Shown piece after piece: positions 7,283-14,895 of a stretch of DNA of 52,562 nucleotides. How positions within the stretch are numbered: the stretch's first letter is position 1; every line of letters begins with the position of its first letter. The notes under the pieces were generated by a model, which was given only the letters and a program-made list of their open reading frames with translations, was not told the DNA's origin and did not search any database. Source of the stretch: Candidatus Zambryskiibacteriota bacterium (GTDB lineage Bacteria; Patescibacteriota; Minisyncoccia; Phycocordibacterales; Zambryskibacteraceae); contig JACPAD010000004.1 of NCBI GenBank assembly GCA_016180955.1, forward strand, positions 1 through 52,562, read 5' to 3'. A program made the translations under genes and the position numbers.

Positions 7283-8290
7283 GTGCAAATGGCGAAGAAA
7301 CTTGGCATTGATCTCGGTACTACCAACATCTTGGTCTTTGTCCCCGGCAAGGGGATTGTCTTGAACGAACCCTCGGTAGTGGCAGTCTCGGCTGACAACA
7401 AGATTCTTGCCATCGGAGCGGAAGCGAAGACCATGATTGGCCGCACTCCGGAAGATATCATCGCTTACCGGCCGATGAAGGACGGCGTGATAGCAGATTA
7501 TCGCGTAACCGAGGCGATGCTCCGCTACTATATCGACAAGACTTTGGGTAAGTGGAATTTTTTCAAACCGGATGTTCTGATTTCTGTGCCGGCCGGAGTG
7601 ACTTCAACCGAGCGGCGCGCGGTGATAGAGGCGGCGGTCAAGGCCGGCGCGAGGAACGCCTACGTGGTTAAGGAGCCGATTCTCGCAGCCATCGGTGCGG
7701 GTATCTCCATTCAGGAAGCGGCGGGGCATATGATTGTAGACATCGGCGGTGGTACCACTGACGTGGCCGTCATCTCTCTCGGCGGTATTGTCGCTTCCAC
7801 TTCGGTGAAGGTAGCAGGGAATAAGATGGATGCCGCCATCGCTGATTACGTCAAGAAAAATTTTAATCTTGTTATTGGAGATAAGATGGCCGAGGATATT
7901 AAAATTCAGATTGGCTCGGCTACTTTGCTCGACGAAGAACTTTCCATGCCGGTCAAAGGGCGCGACTTCGTTCTTGGTTTACCGCGCACTATTGAACTTA
8001 AGACTAACGAAGTGGTCAAAGCGATTTCAAGAGAATTACGCGAAATGATTAAAGCGGTTAAAGAAGTTCTGCAGGAAACACCGCCGGAACTCTCGTCAGA
8101 CATTATCGACAGGGGTATTATTATGACCGGCGGCTCTTCCCAACTGCGCAATTTTCCGGAACTGATGTTTCGTCGCACTGGCGTCAAGGCCGTTTTAGCC
8201 AAAGACGCTTACTTCTGTGTAGCCAAAGGCACCGGCGTGGCCCTAGAGCATCTCGACACTTATAAAAAATCTATTATCGCCAAAAGATAA
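7283..8290 (+). CDS. mreB: Rod-shape determining actin homologue MreB
   Basis: Forms membrane-associated filaments that guide cell-wall synthesis. 335 residues, full length. Actin-fold motifs: phosphate 1 LGIDLGTTN (about 7-15), phosphate 2 VDIGGGTTDVAVISLGG (about 152-168), adenosine motif IMTGGSSQL (about 274-282). GTG 7283 is chosen because it sits 6 nt after the -10 box, although ATG 7289 (MAKKLGID) is an equally good protein start. No mreC/mreD follows; instead comes transposase unit 2. Ddl and MltG elsewhere in the window belong to the same wall-building process. Confidence 0.95.
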   Translation: MQMAKKLGIDLGTTNILVFVPGKGIVLNEPSVVAVSADNKILAIGAEAKTMIGRTPEDIIAYRPMKDGVIADYRVTEAMLRYYIDKTLGKWNFFKPDVLISVPAGVTSTERRAVIEAAVKAGARNAYVVKEPILAAIGAGISIQEAAGHMIVDIGGGTTDVAVISLGGIVASTSVKVAGNKMDAAIADYVKKNFNLVIGDKMAEDIKIQIGSATLLDEELSMPVKGRDFVLGLPRTIELKTNEVVKAISRELREMIKAVKEVLQETPPELSSDIIDRGIIMTGGSSQLRNFPELMFRRTGVKAVLAKDAYFCVAKGTGVALEHLDTYKKSIIAKR

Positions 8291-8300
8291 GCATGCTAAA

Positions 8301-8323
8301 ATATCAAGGGCTACCCTTGATAT
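8301..8323. repeat. Upstream hairpin of unit 2
   Basis: Perfect 10-bp stem with loop CTA, ending 1 nt before the transposase ATG; it may also hinder translation initiation of the mRNA. Confidence 0.85.
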
Positions 8324-8324
8324 T

Positions 8325-8987
8325 ATGGAAAGAAAAGTAAAATTTGTTGAAGAAGAGCATTATCATCTCTTTAGTCGGGGAGTCGAGAAGAGAAAAATAT
8401 TTTTAGATAGAAAAGACTACGAAAGATTTCTTGCCTTGCTCTATATTTTGAATCAAGAAGACCACTTTCATGTCAGTAATTTCTTAAATAAAGGTCAGAA
8501 CAATATTCTTGATTTGTATAAACAAAAACGTGGTAAGCCGCTTGTATCAATCCTCGCTTATTCTCTTATGCCAAACCATTTTCATTTTATAGTGAGAGAA
8601 ATTGTGGAAAATGGGATTAGCACTTTTATGATGAAGCTTCTGACTGCTTATTCAATGTATTTTAATATAAAGAACGAGCGCAGTGGACCACTATTTGTTC
8701 ATCCGTTCAGATCGGAACATATAGATAATGATAGCTACTTTCTTTATATATTTAGCTATGTTCACTTGAATTGTCTAGATTTACTTGAGAAGGGATGGAA
8801 AGAAAATGGAATTAAAAATAAAAAGAAAGCGCAGGAGTTTCTAGGAAGTTACCATTACTCTAGCTATCCTGATTCTTGTAAATTGATAGATAGGATAGAA
8901 TCTCAAATTATTGATTCTGATTCTGTTCCAGATTTTGTATCAAGGGTAGCCCTTGATATTTCTGGGTATACGAAATATCAGAAATAA
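8325..8987 (+). CDS. Y1 (HUH) transposase, second copy
   Basis: 220 residues. The RAYT-like start EEEHYHLFSRGVEKRKIF, the HUH pair in MPNHFHFIVRE (about 85-95) and the tyrosine helix AYSMYFNIKNERSGPLF (about 108-124) are all present. Same family as the gene at 3359 but divergent in sequence, so not a recent duplication. The last residues (SRVALDISGYTKYQK) are encoded by the right-hand hairpin itself. No Shine-Dalgarno site is seen; a TAAAAT box at 8297-8302 overlaps the upstream hairpin and could serve as -10. Confidence 0.85.
   Translation: MERKVKFVEEEHYHLFSRGVEKRKIFLDRKDYERFLALLYILNQEDHFHVSNFLNKGQNNILDLYKQKRGKPLVSILAYSLMPNHFHFIVREIVENGISTFMMKLLTAYSMYFNIKNERSGPLFVHPFRSEHIDNDSYFLYIFSYVHLNCLDLLEKGWKENGIKNKKKAQEFLGSYHYSSYPDSCKLIDRIESQIIDSDSVPDFVSRVALDISGYTKYQK
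8938..8958. repeat. Downstream hairpin of unit 2
   Basis: Perfect 9-bp stem with loop TAG, inside the transposase 3-prime coding end. Confidence 0.85.
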
Positions 8988-9019
8988 AAAAGCCGCGCGG
9001 CAGTGATGACCCGCGCGGC
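8986..9019 (-). terminator. Rho-independent terminator of the 48-aa gene
   Basis: On the minus strand a GCCGCGCGG stem is followed by six T (8991-8986). It serves the gene at 9042-9188 and abuts the end of transposase unit 2. Confidence 0.8.
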
Positions 9020-9041
9020 GATGTGCAAGTGAGCCAGTGGC

Positions 9042-9188
9042 TCACTTACACTGACCAAGAAGCTGTCTTACCTCCGAGCACGGCTCGGAGGCGGCCTTCT
9101 CGCGGAACCTGCTGACGAAGTCGCCAGCAGCCCACACGAGGAGAGCCAAAAACAGAAGGAGTCCGAAGACTCCAACAAAACTTTTCAT
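9042..9188 (-). CDS. 48-aa single-pass membrane peptide
   Basis: A short gene with every expression signal: -35/-10 promoter (9235-9206), a strong Shine-Dalgarno site (GGAGGCC) 3 nt before ATG 9188, and a terminator. The product starts MKSFVGVFGLLLFLALLVWA, one hydrophobic helix (about residues 4-22), then a charged tail (FVSRFREKAASE) with two Cys (C37, C47). No known family is recognised. The coding region contains three hairpins (9109-9130, 9071-9091, and 9028-9048 over the stop), unusual for so short a gene. It might instead be a structured RNA, but the Shine-Dalgarno spacing favours a peptide. Function unknown; a membrane-localised small protein or type I toxin-like peptide is possible (inference). 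Confidence 0.65.
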   Translation of the reverse strand: MKSFVGVFGLLLFLALLVWAAGDFVSRFREKAASEPCSEVRQLLGQCK

Positions 9189-9205
9189 ATTGGCCTCCTT
9201 ATTTA

Positions 9206-9235
9206 ATTATATCATAAAATATATGCAAAAGTCAA
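9206..9235 (-). promoter_or_regulatory. Promoter of the 48-aa gene
   Basis: -35 TTGACT (9235-9230), 18-nt spacer, -10 TATAAT (9211-9206), leading to a Shine-Dalgarno-bearing leader. Confidence 0.75.
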
Positions 9236-9280
9236 TGGAGATTTGGTTTAAGTTGAAAAGTGTAGTAATATAGCCATGAA

Positions 9281-11344
9281 ATGGCAATTTTTAAGATAAA
9301 CAATGAGTTTAAGCCGGCCGGTGACCAGCCGAGAGCGATCGAGGAGCTTGTAAAAGGAATCGAGCAAGGTCTGATGCATCAGACCTTGCTCGGCGTGACC
9401 GGCTCAGGCAAAACTTTCACTGTGGCAAATGTTATTGAGCAAATCGGTAAACCCACACTGGTGATTGCCCATAACAAAACTCTGGCAGCACAGTTGGCAC
9501 AAGAGTATCGAGAATTTTTCCCCGACAATGCCGTGCATTACTTCGTTTCTTACTATGATTTCTACCAGCCGGAGGCATATCTGCCTGTAACGGACACTTA
9601 TATTGAAAAGGAGGCGATGATTAACGAAGAGATAGAACGTCTGCGCCATGCCTCCACACAGGCACTTCTTACTAGGAAAGATGTGATAATTGTGGCTTCC
9701 GTTTCCTGTATCTATGGCTTAGGTAATCCGACCGAATACGAGAAAGTTAATTTAAAAATTGAGAAAGGCCAGAGTGTTTCGCGCACCGATTTTATCCGCG
9801 AACTTATCAGTATTCATTATTCGCGCACCAATACGGATGTTAAACCTGGAACTTTCCGCGCTATAGGCTCTGCCATTGAGATTATGCCGATATCCGAGAG
9901 AATTATTTATAGGATTGAACTTGAAGCTGGCAAGGTTGCTTCTATCAAACGGATTGATGCAGTCTCGCGCTCAATTACCAATGAAGTAAATGTTTTCTTT
10001 CTCTTTCCGGCTAAGCACTTTATTACTGCCGAAGACACTCTTAAGAGCGCCTTGAAGGGTATAAAAGAGGAACTCAATGAGCAATTAATGAAATTCAATA
10101 AAGAAGGAAAATTACTGGAAGCGGAAAGACTAAAAAGGCGAACAACTTATGACTTAGCCATGATCCGCGAGCTGGGCTATACCAATGGTATCGAGAATTA
10201 CTCAAGGCACTTCACGGGTAAAAAGGCGGGTGAGGCACCATATACACTTTTGGACTATTTCCCCTTCGACGAAGCTCAGGGCAAGCCCGATTTTTTGACA
10301 ATTATTGATGAATCGCACGTAACGGTACCGCAGATTGGCGGCATGTATGCCGGAGACAAGAGCAGGAAAGACACTTTGATTGAGCACGGCTTCCGCCTGC
10401 CATCGGCTCGCGACAACCGGCCGTTAAAATTTCAAGAATTTCAAGAAAAAGTCGGTCAAATAATTTATACCAGCGCCACTCCGGCTGAGTATGAAAGGGA
10501 AGTAAGCAAAAAAGTAGTGGAGCAGATAATTCGTCCTACGGGACTAATTGACCCGGAAGTTTTGATAAGACCAATACAACCCACCTCACCTGGCTTACAG
10601 CCACCCTCTCCTAGAGCTAGGAGAGGGGCAGGGGGTGAGGTCTATCCGGGCCAGATAATGGATTTTATAGATGAGGCGCAAAAAGCCATAGTAAGGGGTG
10701 GTCGGGTGATGGCCACCACTCTGACCAAGAAGATGGCCGAGGATTTAAGTGAGTATCTCAAGGAAAAAGGTCTCAAGGCAGAATATTTACACAGCGATAT
10801 CAAAACGATTGAGCGCATCGAAATTCTGACCAACTTCCGCAAGGGTATTTTCGACTGTATTGTGGGGGTCAATCTTTTGAGAGAAGGGCTTGATTTACCG
10901 GAAGTGACACTTATCGGCATTTTGGACGCGGACAAGGAAGGATTTTTGCGCTCCGAAACCTCGCTTATCCAGATTATCGGCCGTGCGGCAAGAAATATCG
11001 AGGGCAGAGTAATTCTTTATGCAGATGTATTAACTAGCTCAATAAAGAAAGCAATTGATGAAACCGCGCGTAGGAGAAGACTTCAGAGTGCGTACAACAA
11101 AAAGCACGGTATCACTCCCAAAACCATCATCAAAAAAATCAAGGATATTACTGATACTTTAGAGCGAGAACATCATCAAGCGGTCAATGTACTTCTTGAA
11201 ACTGATGAGAAGCTTTTCAAAAAATCTCCTAAGAAATTAATTAAAGCGAAGATGAAAGAAATGGAGGAGGCGGTTAAAAATCTCGACTTTGAAACCGCCG
11301 CCATCTTGCGGGATGAAATTCGAGTGCTTGAGAAAAGGCTGTGA
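9281..11344 (+). CDS. uvrB: Excinuclease ABC subunit B
   Basis: Damage-verifying helicase-like subunit of nucleotide excision repair. 687 residues. Walker A GVTGSGKT (38-45), the DNA-clamping beta-hairpin YYDFYQPEAY (91-100), DESH (about 343-346), the conserved NLLREGLDLPEV motif, IIGRAARN, and a C-terminal UVR domain (about 650-687) that recruits UvrC. Two in-frame insertions interrupt the normal alignment: FDEAQGKP (329-336, just before DESH) and 24 residues rich in Pro/Arg/Gly (433-456), both encoded by palindromic DNA. A perfect 32-bp palindrome at 9361-9392 encodes the conserved stretch before Walker A. uvrA follows directly and uvrC lies 3.5 kb on, so the whole UvrABC set is clustered. 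Confidence 0.95.
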   Translation: MAIFKINNEFKPAGDQPRAIEELVKGIEQGLMHQTLLGVTGSGKTFTVANVIEQIGKPTLVIAHNKTLAAQLAQEYREFFPDNAVHYFVSYYDFYQPEAYLPVTDTYIEKEAMINEEIERLRHASTQALLTRKDVIIVASVSCIYGLGNPTEYEKVNLKIEKGQSVSRTDFIRELISIHYSRTNTDVKPGTFRAIGSAIEIMPISERIIYRIELEAGKVASIKRIDAVSRSITNEVNVFFLFPAKHFITAEDTLKSALKGIKEELNEQLMKFNKEGKLLEAERLKRRTTYDLAMIRELGYTNGIENYSRHFTGKKAGEAPYTLLDYFPFDEAQGKPDFLTIIDESHVTVPQIGGMYAGDKSRKDTLIEHGFRLPSARDNRPLKFQEFQEKVGQIIYTSATPAEYEREVSKKVVEQIIRPTGLIDPEVLIRPIQPTSPGLQPPSPRARRGAGGEVYPGQIMDFIDEAQKAIVRGGRVMATTLTKKMAEDLSEYLKEKGLKAEYLHSDIKTIERIEILTNFRKGIFDCIVGVNLLREGLDLPEVTLIGILDADKEGFLRSETSLIQIIGRAARNIEGRVILYADVLTSSIKKAIDETARRRRLQSAYNKKHGITPKTIIKKIKDITDTLEREHHQAVNVLLETDEKLFKKSPKKLIKAKMKEMEEAVKNLDFETAAILRDEIRVLEKRL
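9361..9392. repeat. 32-bp perfect palindrome inside uvrB
   Basis: The 16 bases at 9361-9376 are the exact reverse complement of 9377-9392. It encodes conserved residues (GLMHQTLLG context) and adds no length to the protein. Confidence 0.9.
10265..10288 (+). repeat. In-frame palindromic element A in uvrB
   Basis: Contains TTCGACGAAGCTCAGGGCAA, nearly the same as 28601-28621 in leuS but read in another frame (FDEAQGKP here, STSSGQA there), so the DNA rather than the peptide is conserved. Confidence 0.75.
10583..10641 (+). repeat. In-frame palindromic element B in uvrB
   Basis: Nested inverted repeat: outer ACCTCACC (10583-10590) / GGTGAGGT (10634-10641), inner CCCTCTCCTAG (10604-10614) / CTAGGAGAGGG (10617-10627). 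It encodes an insertion absent from the usual UvrB alignment. Confidence 0.8.
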
Positions 11345-11387
11345 TGTGATACTATAACTCGGTTGCTTATACCCCTATGCGCTAAGC

Positions 11388-13952
11388 ATGGGTGAATTTC
11401 TTTGTATGAAAAAAGATTCGGGCAAAATTATCGTCAAAGGAGCGCGCACTCACAATCTCAAAAACATCACGGTTGAAATGCCACGCAATGCCGTGATCGC
11501 TATCACCGGTCTTTCCGGTTCCGGCAAATCATCCCTTGCTTTCGACACCATCTTTGCCGAAGGGCAAAGGCGCTATGTTGAATCACTCTCTTCTTACGCC
11601 CGGCAATTCCTGCGCCAGATGCAAAAGCCGGATGTCGATGAAATCGTGGGTCTCTCGCCCGCTATTTCCATTGACCAGAAGTCCCGTTCCAACAATCCGC
11701 GCTCAACCGTCGCCACTATTACCGAAATTTATGATTATCTGCGCATTCTCTACGCTCGCATCGGCCGGCCGCATTGTCTAATCTGCGGCACTGAGATTAA
11801 AAAACTTTCTAATGAAGAAATCAAAGACTTTATCCTCAAGAAAGTGTCAAGCGGCATTCTTGACATAGAGATTTGGTCACCGATTGTTCGCGGGAGAAAG
11901 GGCGAATATTATCAGCTTCTCTATGATCTTTTGGGCAAAGGATACAGCGAGGTGATGGTAGACGAAGTCAGGCACTCATTGCGCGAGAGAATCGTTCTGA
12001 CCAAAACTAAGAAACATGAAATATCAGTATTGGTAGACTCAATAAATTTAAAAGAAGAGTCGGCTGACGAGAGATTGAGTGAGGCGATAGAAAGAGCATT
12101 GCACGAGTCCGATGGCCTACTTCTTCTGAAGACTAAAGACGCCTCCTCCGCCAAAGGCTTCGGCGGGCCGACGGAAAAACATCTTATGTCTGCCAAGTGG
12201 GCTTGTCCCAAAGACGGATTCTCTTTTCCCGAGATTGAGCCGAGACTTTTCTCTTTCAACTCGCCGTATGGCGCCTGTCCGGAGTGCAACGGCCTTGGTA
12301 CGAAATATTTATTCGGTTCGGAGCCGTGCGAGCGCTGCCATGGAGCGCGACTTAGAGAAGAAGCTCTGCACATTCTGATCGGTAATAAAAACATCGTGGA
12401 ACTGACCAAACTTTCCATTCAAGAATGCGATGAATTTTTCAAAAAGTTGAAACTAACCATCCGTGAGAAAAATATTTCCAAAGTGGTGACCAAAGAGATA
12501 GAAGCGCGGCTCTCATTCATGCTTAATGTCGGCATCGAATATCTCTCGCTTGACCGCCGCGCTCATACGCTCTCCGGCGGAGAAGCGCAACGTATTCGCC
12601 TAGCCAGCCAGCTTGGTTCCGGTCTGGTGGGAGCACTCTATGTACTCGATGAGCCGACCATCGGACTCCACGCGCGAGATAATGTCCGCCTGATTAAAAC
12701 TTTGCTTAATCTGCGCGACTTGGGCAACACCATTCTTATCGTGGAACATGATGAAGAAACAATTTATTCTTCCGATTATTTGATTGATATCGGGCACGGA
12801 GCGGGAGTGCACGGAGGGAAAGTGGTAGTATCAGGAAATCTGGACGATCTTTTAACTGCGCCTAAAAATACGAGCGGTTCTTTAACGCTCGCATATCTGC
12901 GCGGTGAAGAAAAAATAGAATTACCCGAGAAGCGGCGCGAAGCGGAGAAAGGAATAATACAAATCAGAGGAGCCAAGATTTTTAATATAAAACATCTTAA
13001 TGTCGATGTCCCTCTTAGGCGGCTTGTAGCTGTTACCGGTGTGTCCGGCTCCGGTAAATCGTCCTTCGTCTACGAGATTTTGCATAAAAATTTACAAGCG
13101 CGGCTTGATCGCCGATACCGCTCGGCACAAACCTATAATTGCCAGAGTTTTATGGGCTCGGAATACTTGGGCCGCGTCATCCTTATAGACCAGTCACCGA
13201 TTGGTCGCACTCCGAGAAGCAATCCAGCTACTTATACCGGGGCTTTTACCTTTATCCGCGAACTTTTTGCCGAGACGGCAGAAGCGCGGGCTAGGGGCTG
13301 GAAGCCGAATCGGTTTTCCTTCAACGTTAAGGGCGGTCGCTGCGAAACCTGCCAAGGTAATGGCGTGATAGAAGTGGAGATGCACTTCCTGCCAACCGTC
13401 TATGTGCCTTGTGATGTCTGTGGCGGCAAAAGATTTATGAAAGAGACCTTGGAAATGAAGTATAAGAAAAAGAGTATTTACGACACGCTTGAGATGACCA
13501 TTGAGGAAGCGCTTAGTTTCTTCGAAGACATTCCGGCCATTTATGACCGACTGAAAACTCTAAACGATGTTGGACTCGGCTACTTAGCACTCGGTCAGTC
13601 CGCCACCACACTCTCCGGCGGGGAAGCGCAGAGAGTGAAAATTGCTTCGGAGCTCTATCGTCCGCATTTGGAAAAAACAATTTATCTTCTTGACGAGCCG
13701 ACTATCGGCTTACATTACGAAGATGTTAAGAAGCTCATAGAGATTCTCCAAAAATTAGTGGACAAGGGTAATACAGTCATTGTCATCGAACACAATATGG
13801 ACTTTATTAAGTCTTGCGACTACATTCTTGACATTGGCCCCGAAGGCGGCGCTGGCGGCGGAGAACTGGTGGCTAAAGGTACTCCCGAAGAAGTGGCTAA
13901 TACCAATACGCACACCGGGAGGTATTTAACGAAAACTTTAAAAAAGAAATAA
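11388..13952 (+). CDS. uvrA: Excinuclease ABC subunit A
   Basis: Damage-sensing dimeric ABC ATPase that loads UvrB. Two ATPase halves: Walker [10 protein letters not shown] (about 41-49) and GVSGSGKSS (about 552-560), signature LSGGEAQR in each half, and Walker [10 protein letters not shown] twice. The C-terminal zinc module is intact (CETCQGNG...CDVCGGKRF), but the first zinc site reads CPKDG where one Cys of the usual CPxCG is missing. 854 residues is shorter than the usual 940 or so. ATG 11388 gives [16 protein letters not shown] 11406 (MKKDSGKI) fits the family start equally well, and neither has a clear Shine-Dalgarno site. It lies 43 bp after uvrB on the same strand, probably co-transcribed. 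Confidence 0.95.
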   Translation: MGEFLCMKKDSGKIIVKGARTHNLKNITVEMPRNAVIAITGLSGSGKSSLAFDTIFAEGQRRYVESLSSYARQFLRQMQKPDVDEIVGLSPAISIDQKSRSNNPRSTVATITEIYDYLRILYARIGRPHCLICGTEIKKLSNEEIKDFILKKVSSGILDIEIWSPIVRGRKGEYYQLLYDLLGKGYSEVMVDEVRHSLRERIVLTKTKKHEISVLVDSINLKEESADERLSEAIERALHESDGLLLLKTKDASSAKGFGGPTEKHLMSAKWACPKDGFSFPEIEPRLFSFNSPYGACPECNGLGTKYLFGSEPCERCHGARLREEALHILIGNKNIVELTKLSIQECDEFFKKLKLTIREKNISKVVTKEIEARLSFMLNVGIEYLSLDRRAHTLSGGEAQRIRLASQLGSGLVGALYVLDEPTIGLHARDNVRLIKTLLNLRDLGNTILIVEHDEETIYSSDYLIDIGHGAGVHGGKVVVSGNLDDLLTAPKNTSGSLTLAYLRGEEKIELPEKRREAEKGIIQIRGAKIFNIKHLNVDVPLRRLVAVTGVSGSGKSSFVYEILHKNLQARLDRRYRSAQTYNCQSFMGSEYLGRVILIDQSPIGRTPRSNPATYTGAFTFIRELFAETAEARARGWKPNRFSFNVKGGRCETCQGNGVIEVEMHFLPTVYVPCDVCGGKRFMKETLEMKYKKKSIYDTLEMTIEEALSFFEDIPAIYDRLKTLNDVGLGYLALGQSATTLSGGEAQRVKIASELYRPHLEKTIYLLDEPTIGLHYEDVKKLIEILQKLVDKGNTVIVIEHNMDFIKSCDYILDIGPEGGAGGGELVAKGTPEEVANTNTHTGRYLTKTLKKK

Positions 13953-13956
13953 GAAA

Positions 13957-13982
13957 ACGCGCCGACCTCGTCAGGTCGGCGC
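13957..13982 (-). terminator. Terminator between uvrA and the 110-aa gene
   Basis: GCGCCGACCT / AGGTCGGCGC stem (13959-13968, 13973-13982). The minus strand continues GTTTTCTTATT, so it mainly serves the minus-strand gene; it may also block uvrA read-through. Confidence 0.7.
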
Positions 13983-13998
13983 TAGATTCAAGTTGTGG

Positions 13999-14331
13999 TT
14001 ACTTCTCGAAAATAGCGAGAAGTTCCTCGGCTGCATTGAGAAGACCGATGACCTTTCTGAAGTTGATCAGTACTTCGCCTGACCAGTTTGTACTGTTCAA
14101 GTCGCCATACGTTTGCTGGGAGATCTGGTGAAGTATTGCCGCTCCCGCTACTGTTGGGAGACACAAGTCGTCGTACTTACGCTCGACGAGCTCTCCTTCT
14201 TCTTCCAATTCCTTTGCTCTGCTTACAAGCAGGCGAAGGAAGGGATAAGAGAAACCATTGATGACCGGTGCCTCACGAATGAGTTTCTGTTGCTGCTGAA
14301 TCAGCGATCCTGTCGCCACCTTGATAGCCAT
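13999..14331 (-). CDS. Hypothetical 110-aa protein
   Basis: Unrecognised. Start ATG 14331 is preceded by a good Shine-Dalgarno site (AGGAGA) and a promoter (-35 TTGACT 14399-14394, -10 TAGTAT 14375-14370), and a terminator follows. The sequence is mostly helical, soluble and acidic in the middle (RAKELEEEGELVERKYDD, about 38-55), with Gln-rich QQQQ near the N-terminus and no signal peptide or membrane segment. It is one of several small monocistronic minus-strand genes in this window with complete sigma-70-type signals. No function can be given. Confidence 0.65.
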   Translation of the reverse strand: MAIKVATGSLIQQQQKLIREAPVINGFSYPFLRLLVSRAKELEEEGELVERKYDDLCLPTVAGAAILHQISQQTYGDLNSTNWSGEVLINFRKVIGLLNAAEELLAIFEK

Positions 14332-14369
14332 AGCTTGTCTCCTTCGGTTGGGGTGCCGTTTCTGATTTT

Positions 14370-14399
14370 ATACTATTATAATAAAATATAAAAAGTCAA
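14370..14399 (-). promoter_or_regulatory. Promoter of the 110-aa gene
   Basis: -35 TTGACT (14399-14394), 18-nt spacer, -10 TAGTAT (14375-14370). Confidence 0.6.
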
Positions 14400-14437
14400 G
14401 TATTAAAAGAGTAACATTTTATGTAAAATAGATTGAT

Positions 14438-14626
14438 ATGGAAGGTATAAAATCAATAAAATTGAAGGATAATACTAAAGCACTCGAAACTTTTATCAAG
14501 AAGGCCAATCACAAATTGGTAGAACTTGACGTTTTGCAATCTATCTGGGAAATTAAAAGTGGTAAAGGCAAAATCTATAATTCTTCTGCTGATTTCATGA
14601 AGCATATAAAGTCAAAGCTTTCTTAG
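14438..14626 (+). CDS. Putative antitoxin of a RelE/ParE-type pair
   Basis: 62 residues, Lys-rich, with a C-terminal NSSADFMKHIKSKLS helix. It lies immediately upstream of a RelE/YafQ-type toxin: the antitoxin stop at 14626 is 2 nt before the toxin ATG, the usual antitoxin-first order. No classical ribbon-helix-helix motif is obvious; the middle (LDVLQSIWEIKSGKGKIYNS) resembles short antitoxins known only from their partner toxins. A TAAAAT box at 14424-14429 lies 8 nt before ATG 14438. The pair is wedged between the 110-aa gene and uvrC. The assignment rests mostly on the toxin. Confidence 0.65.
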   Translation: MEGIKSIKLKDNTKALETFIKKANHKLVELDVLQSIWEIKSGKGKIYNSSADFMKHIKSKLS

Positions 14627-14628
14627 TG

Positions 14629-14895
14629 ATGAGAAAAATCTTCTCCTCCCCACAATTTGAGAAAAAGTTAGTTAGATTTTTGCAGAAAAATCCAGAATAT
14701 GAGAAGAAAATAAAAATTGTTTTCAAATTGCTTGAAAAAGATATTCGTCATCCCACTCTCAAGACGCACAGACTACATGGCAAACTTTCTTTTCTGTTTT
14801 CGTGTTCTATAGCATATCAATATAGATTAGCCTTTTCTTCTGATAGTAAATTTATCTATCCACACGCCATCGGTAGCCACGATGATGTCTATTAA
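14629..14895 (+). CDS. RelE/YafQ/ParE-family toxin
   Basis: 88 residues with the RelE-superfamily layout: N-terminal helices with SPQFEKKLVRFLQKNPE (about 6-22), then the beta-sheet signature LKTHRLHGKLSFLFSCSIAYQYRLAFS (about 43-69) and the terminal IGSHDDVY (about 81-88). Family members are ribosome-dependent mRNA endonucleases or gyrase poisons; which one cannot be said here. A GTG at 14626 is an alternative start. The gene end overlaps the start of uvrC by 14 nt, so toxin and repair gene are translationally linked, an uncommon arrangement. Confidence 0.8.
   Translation: MRKIFSSPQFEKKLVRFLQKNPEYEKKIKIVFKLLEKDIRHPTLKTHRLHGKLSFLFSCSIAYQYRLAFSSDSKFIYPHAIGSHDDVY

Larger units (their letters stand above)
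8301..8987 (+). mobile_element. Palindrome-bracketed IS200-like/RAYT unit 2
   Basis: A second Y1 transposase gene is bracketed by ATATCAAGGG-CTA-CCCTTGATAT (8301-8323) and TATCAAGGG-TAG-CCCTTGATA (8938-8958). The loops are reverse complements, so the two copies point in opposite directions. The stem sequence differs completely from unit 1, which argues that each transposase has its own cognate hairpin. The right hairpin lies inside the 3-prime end of the coding region. Confidence 0.7.
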
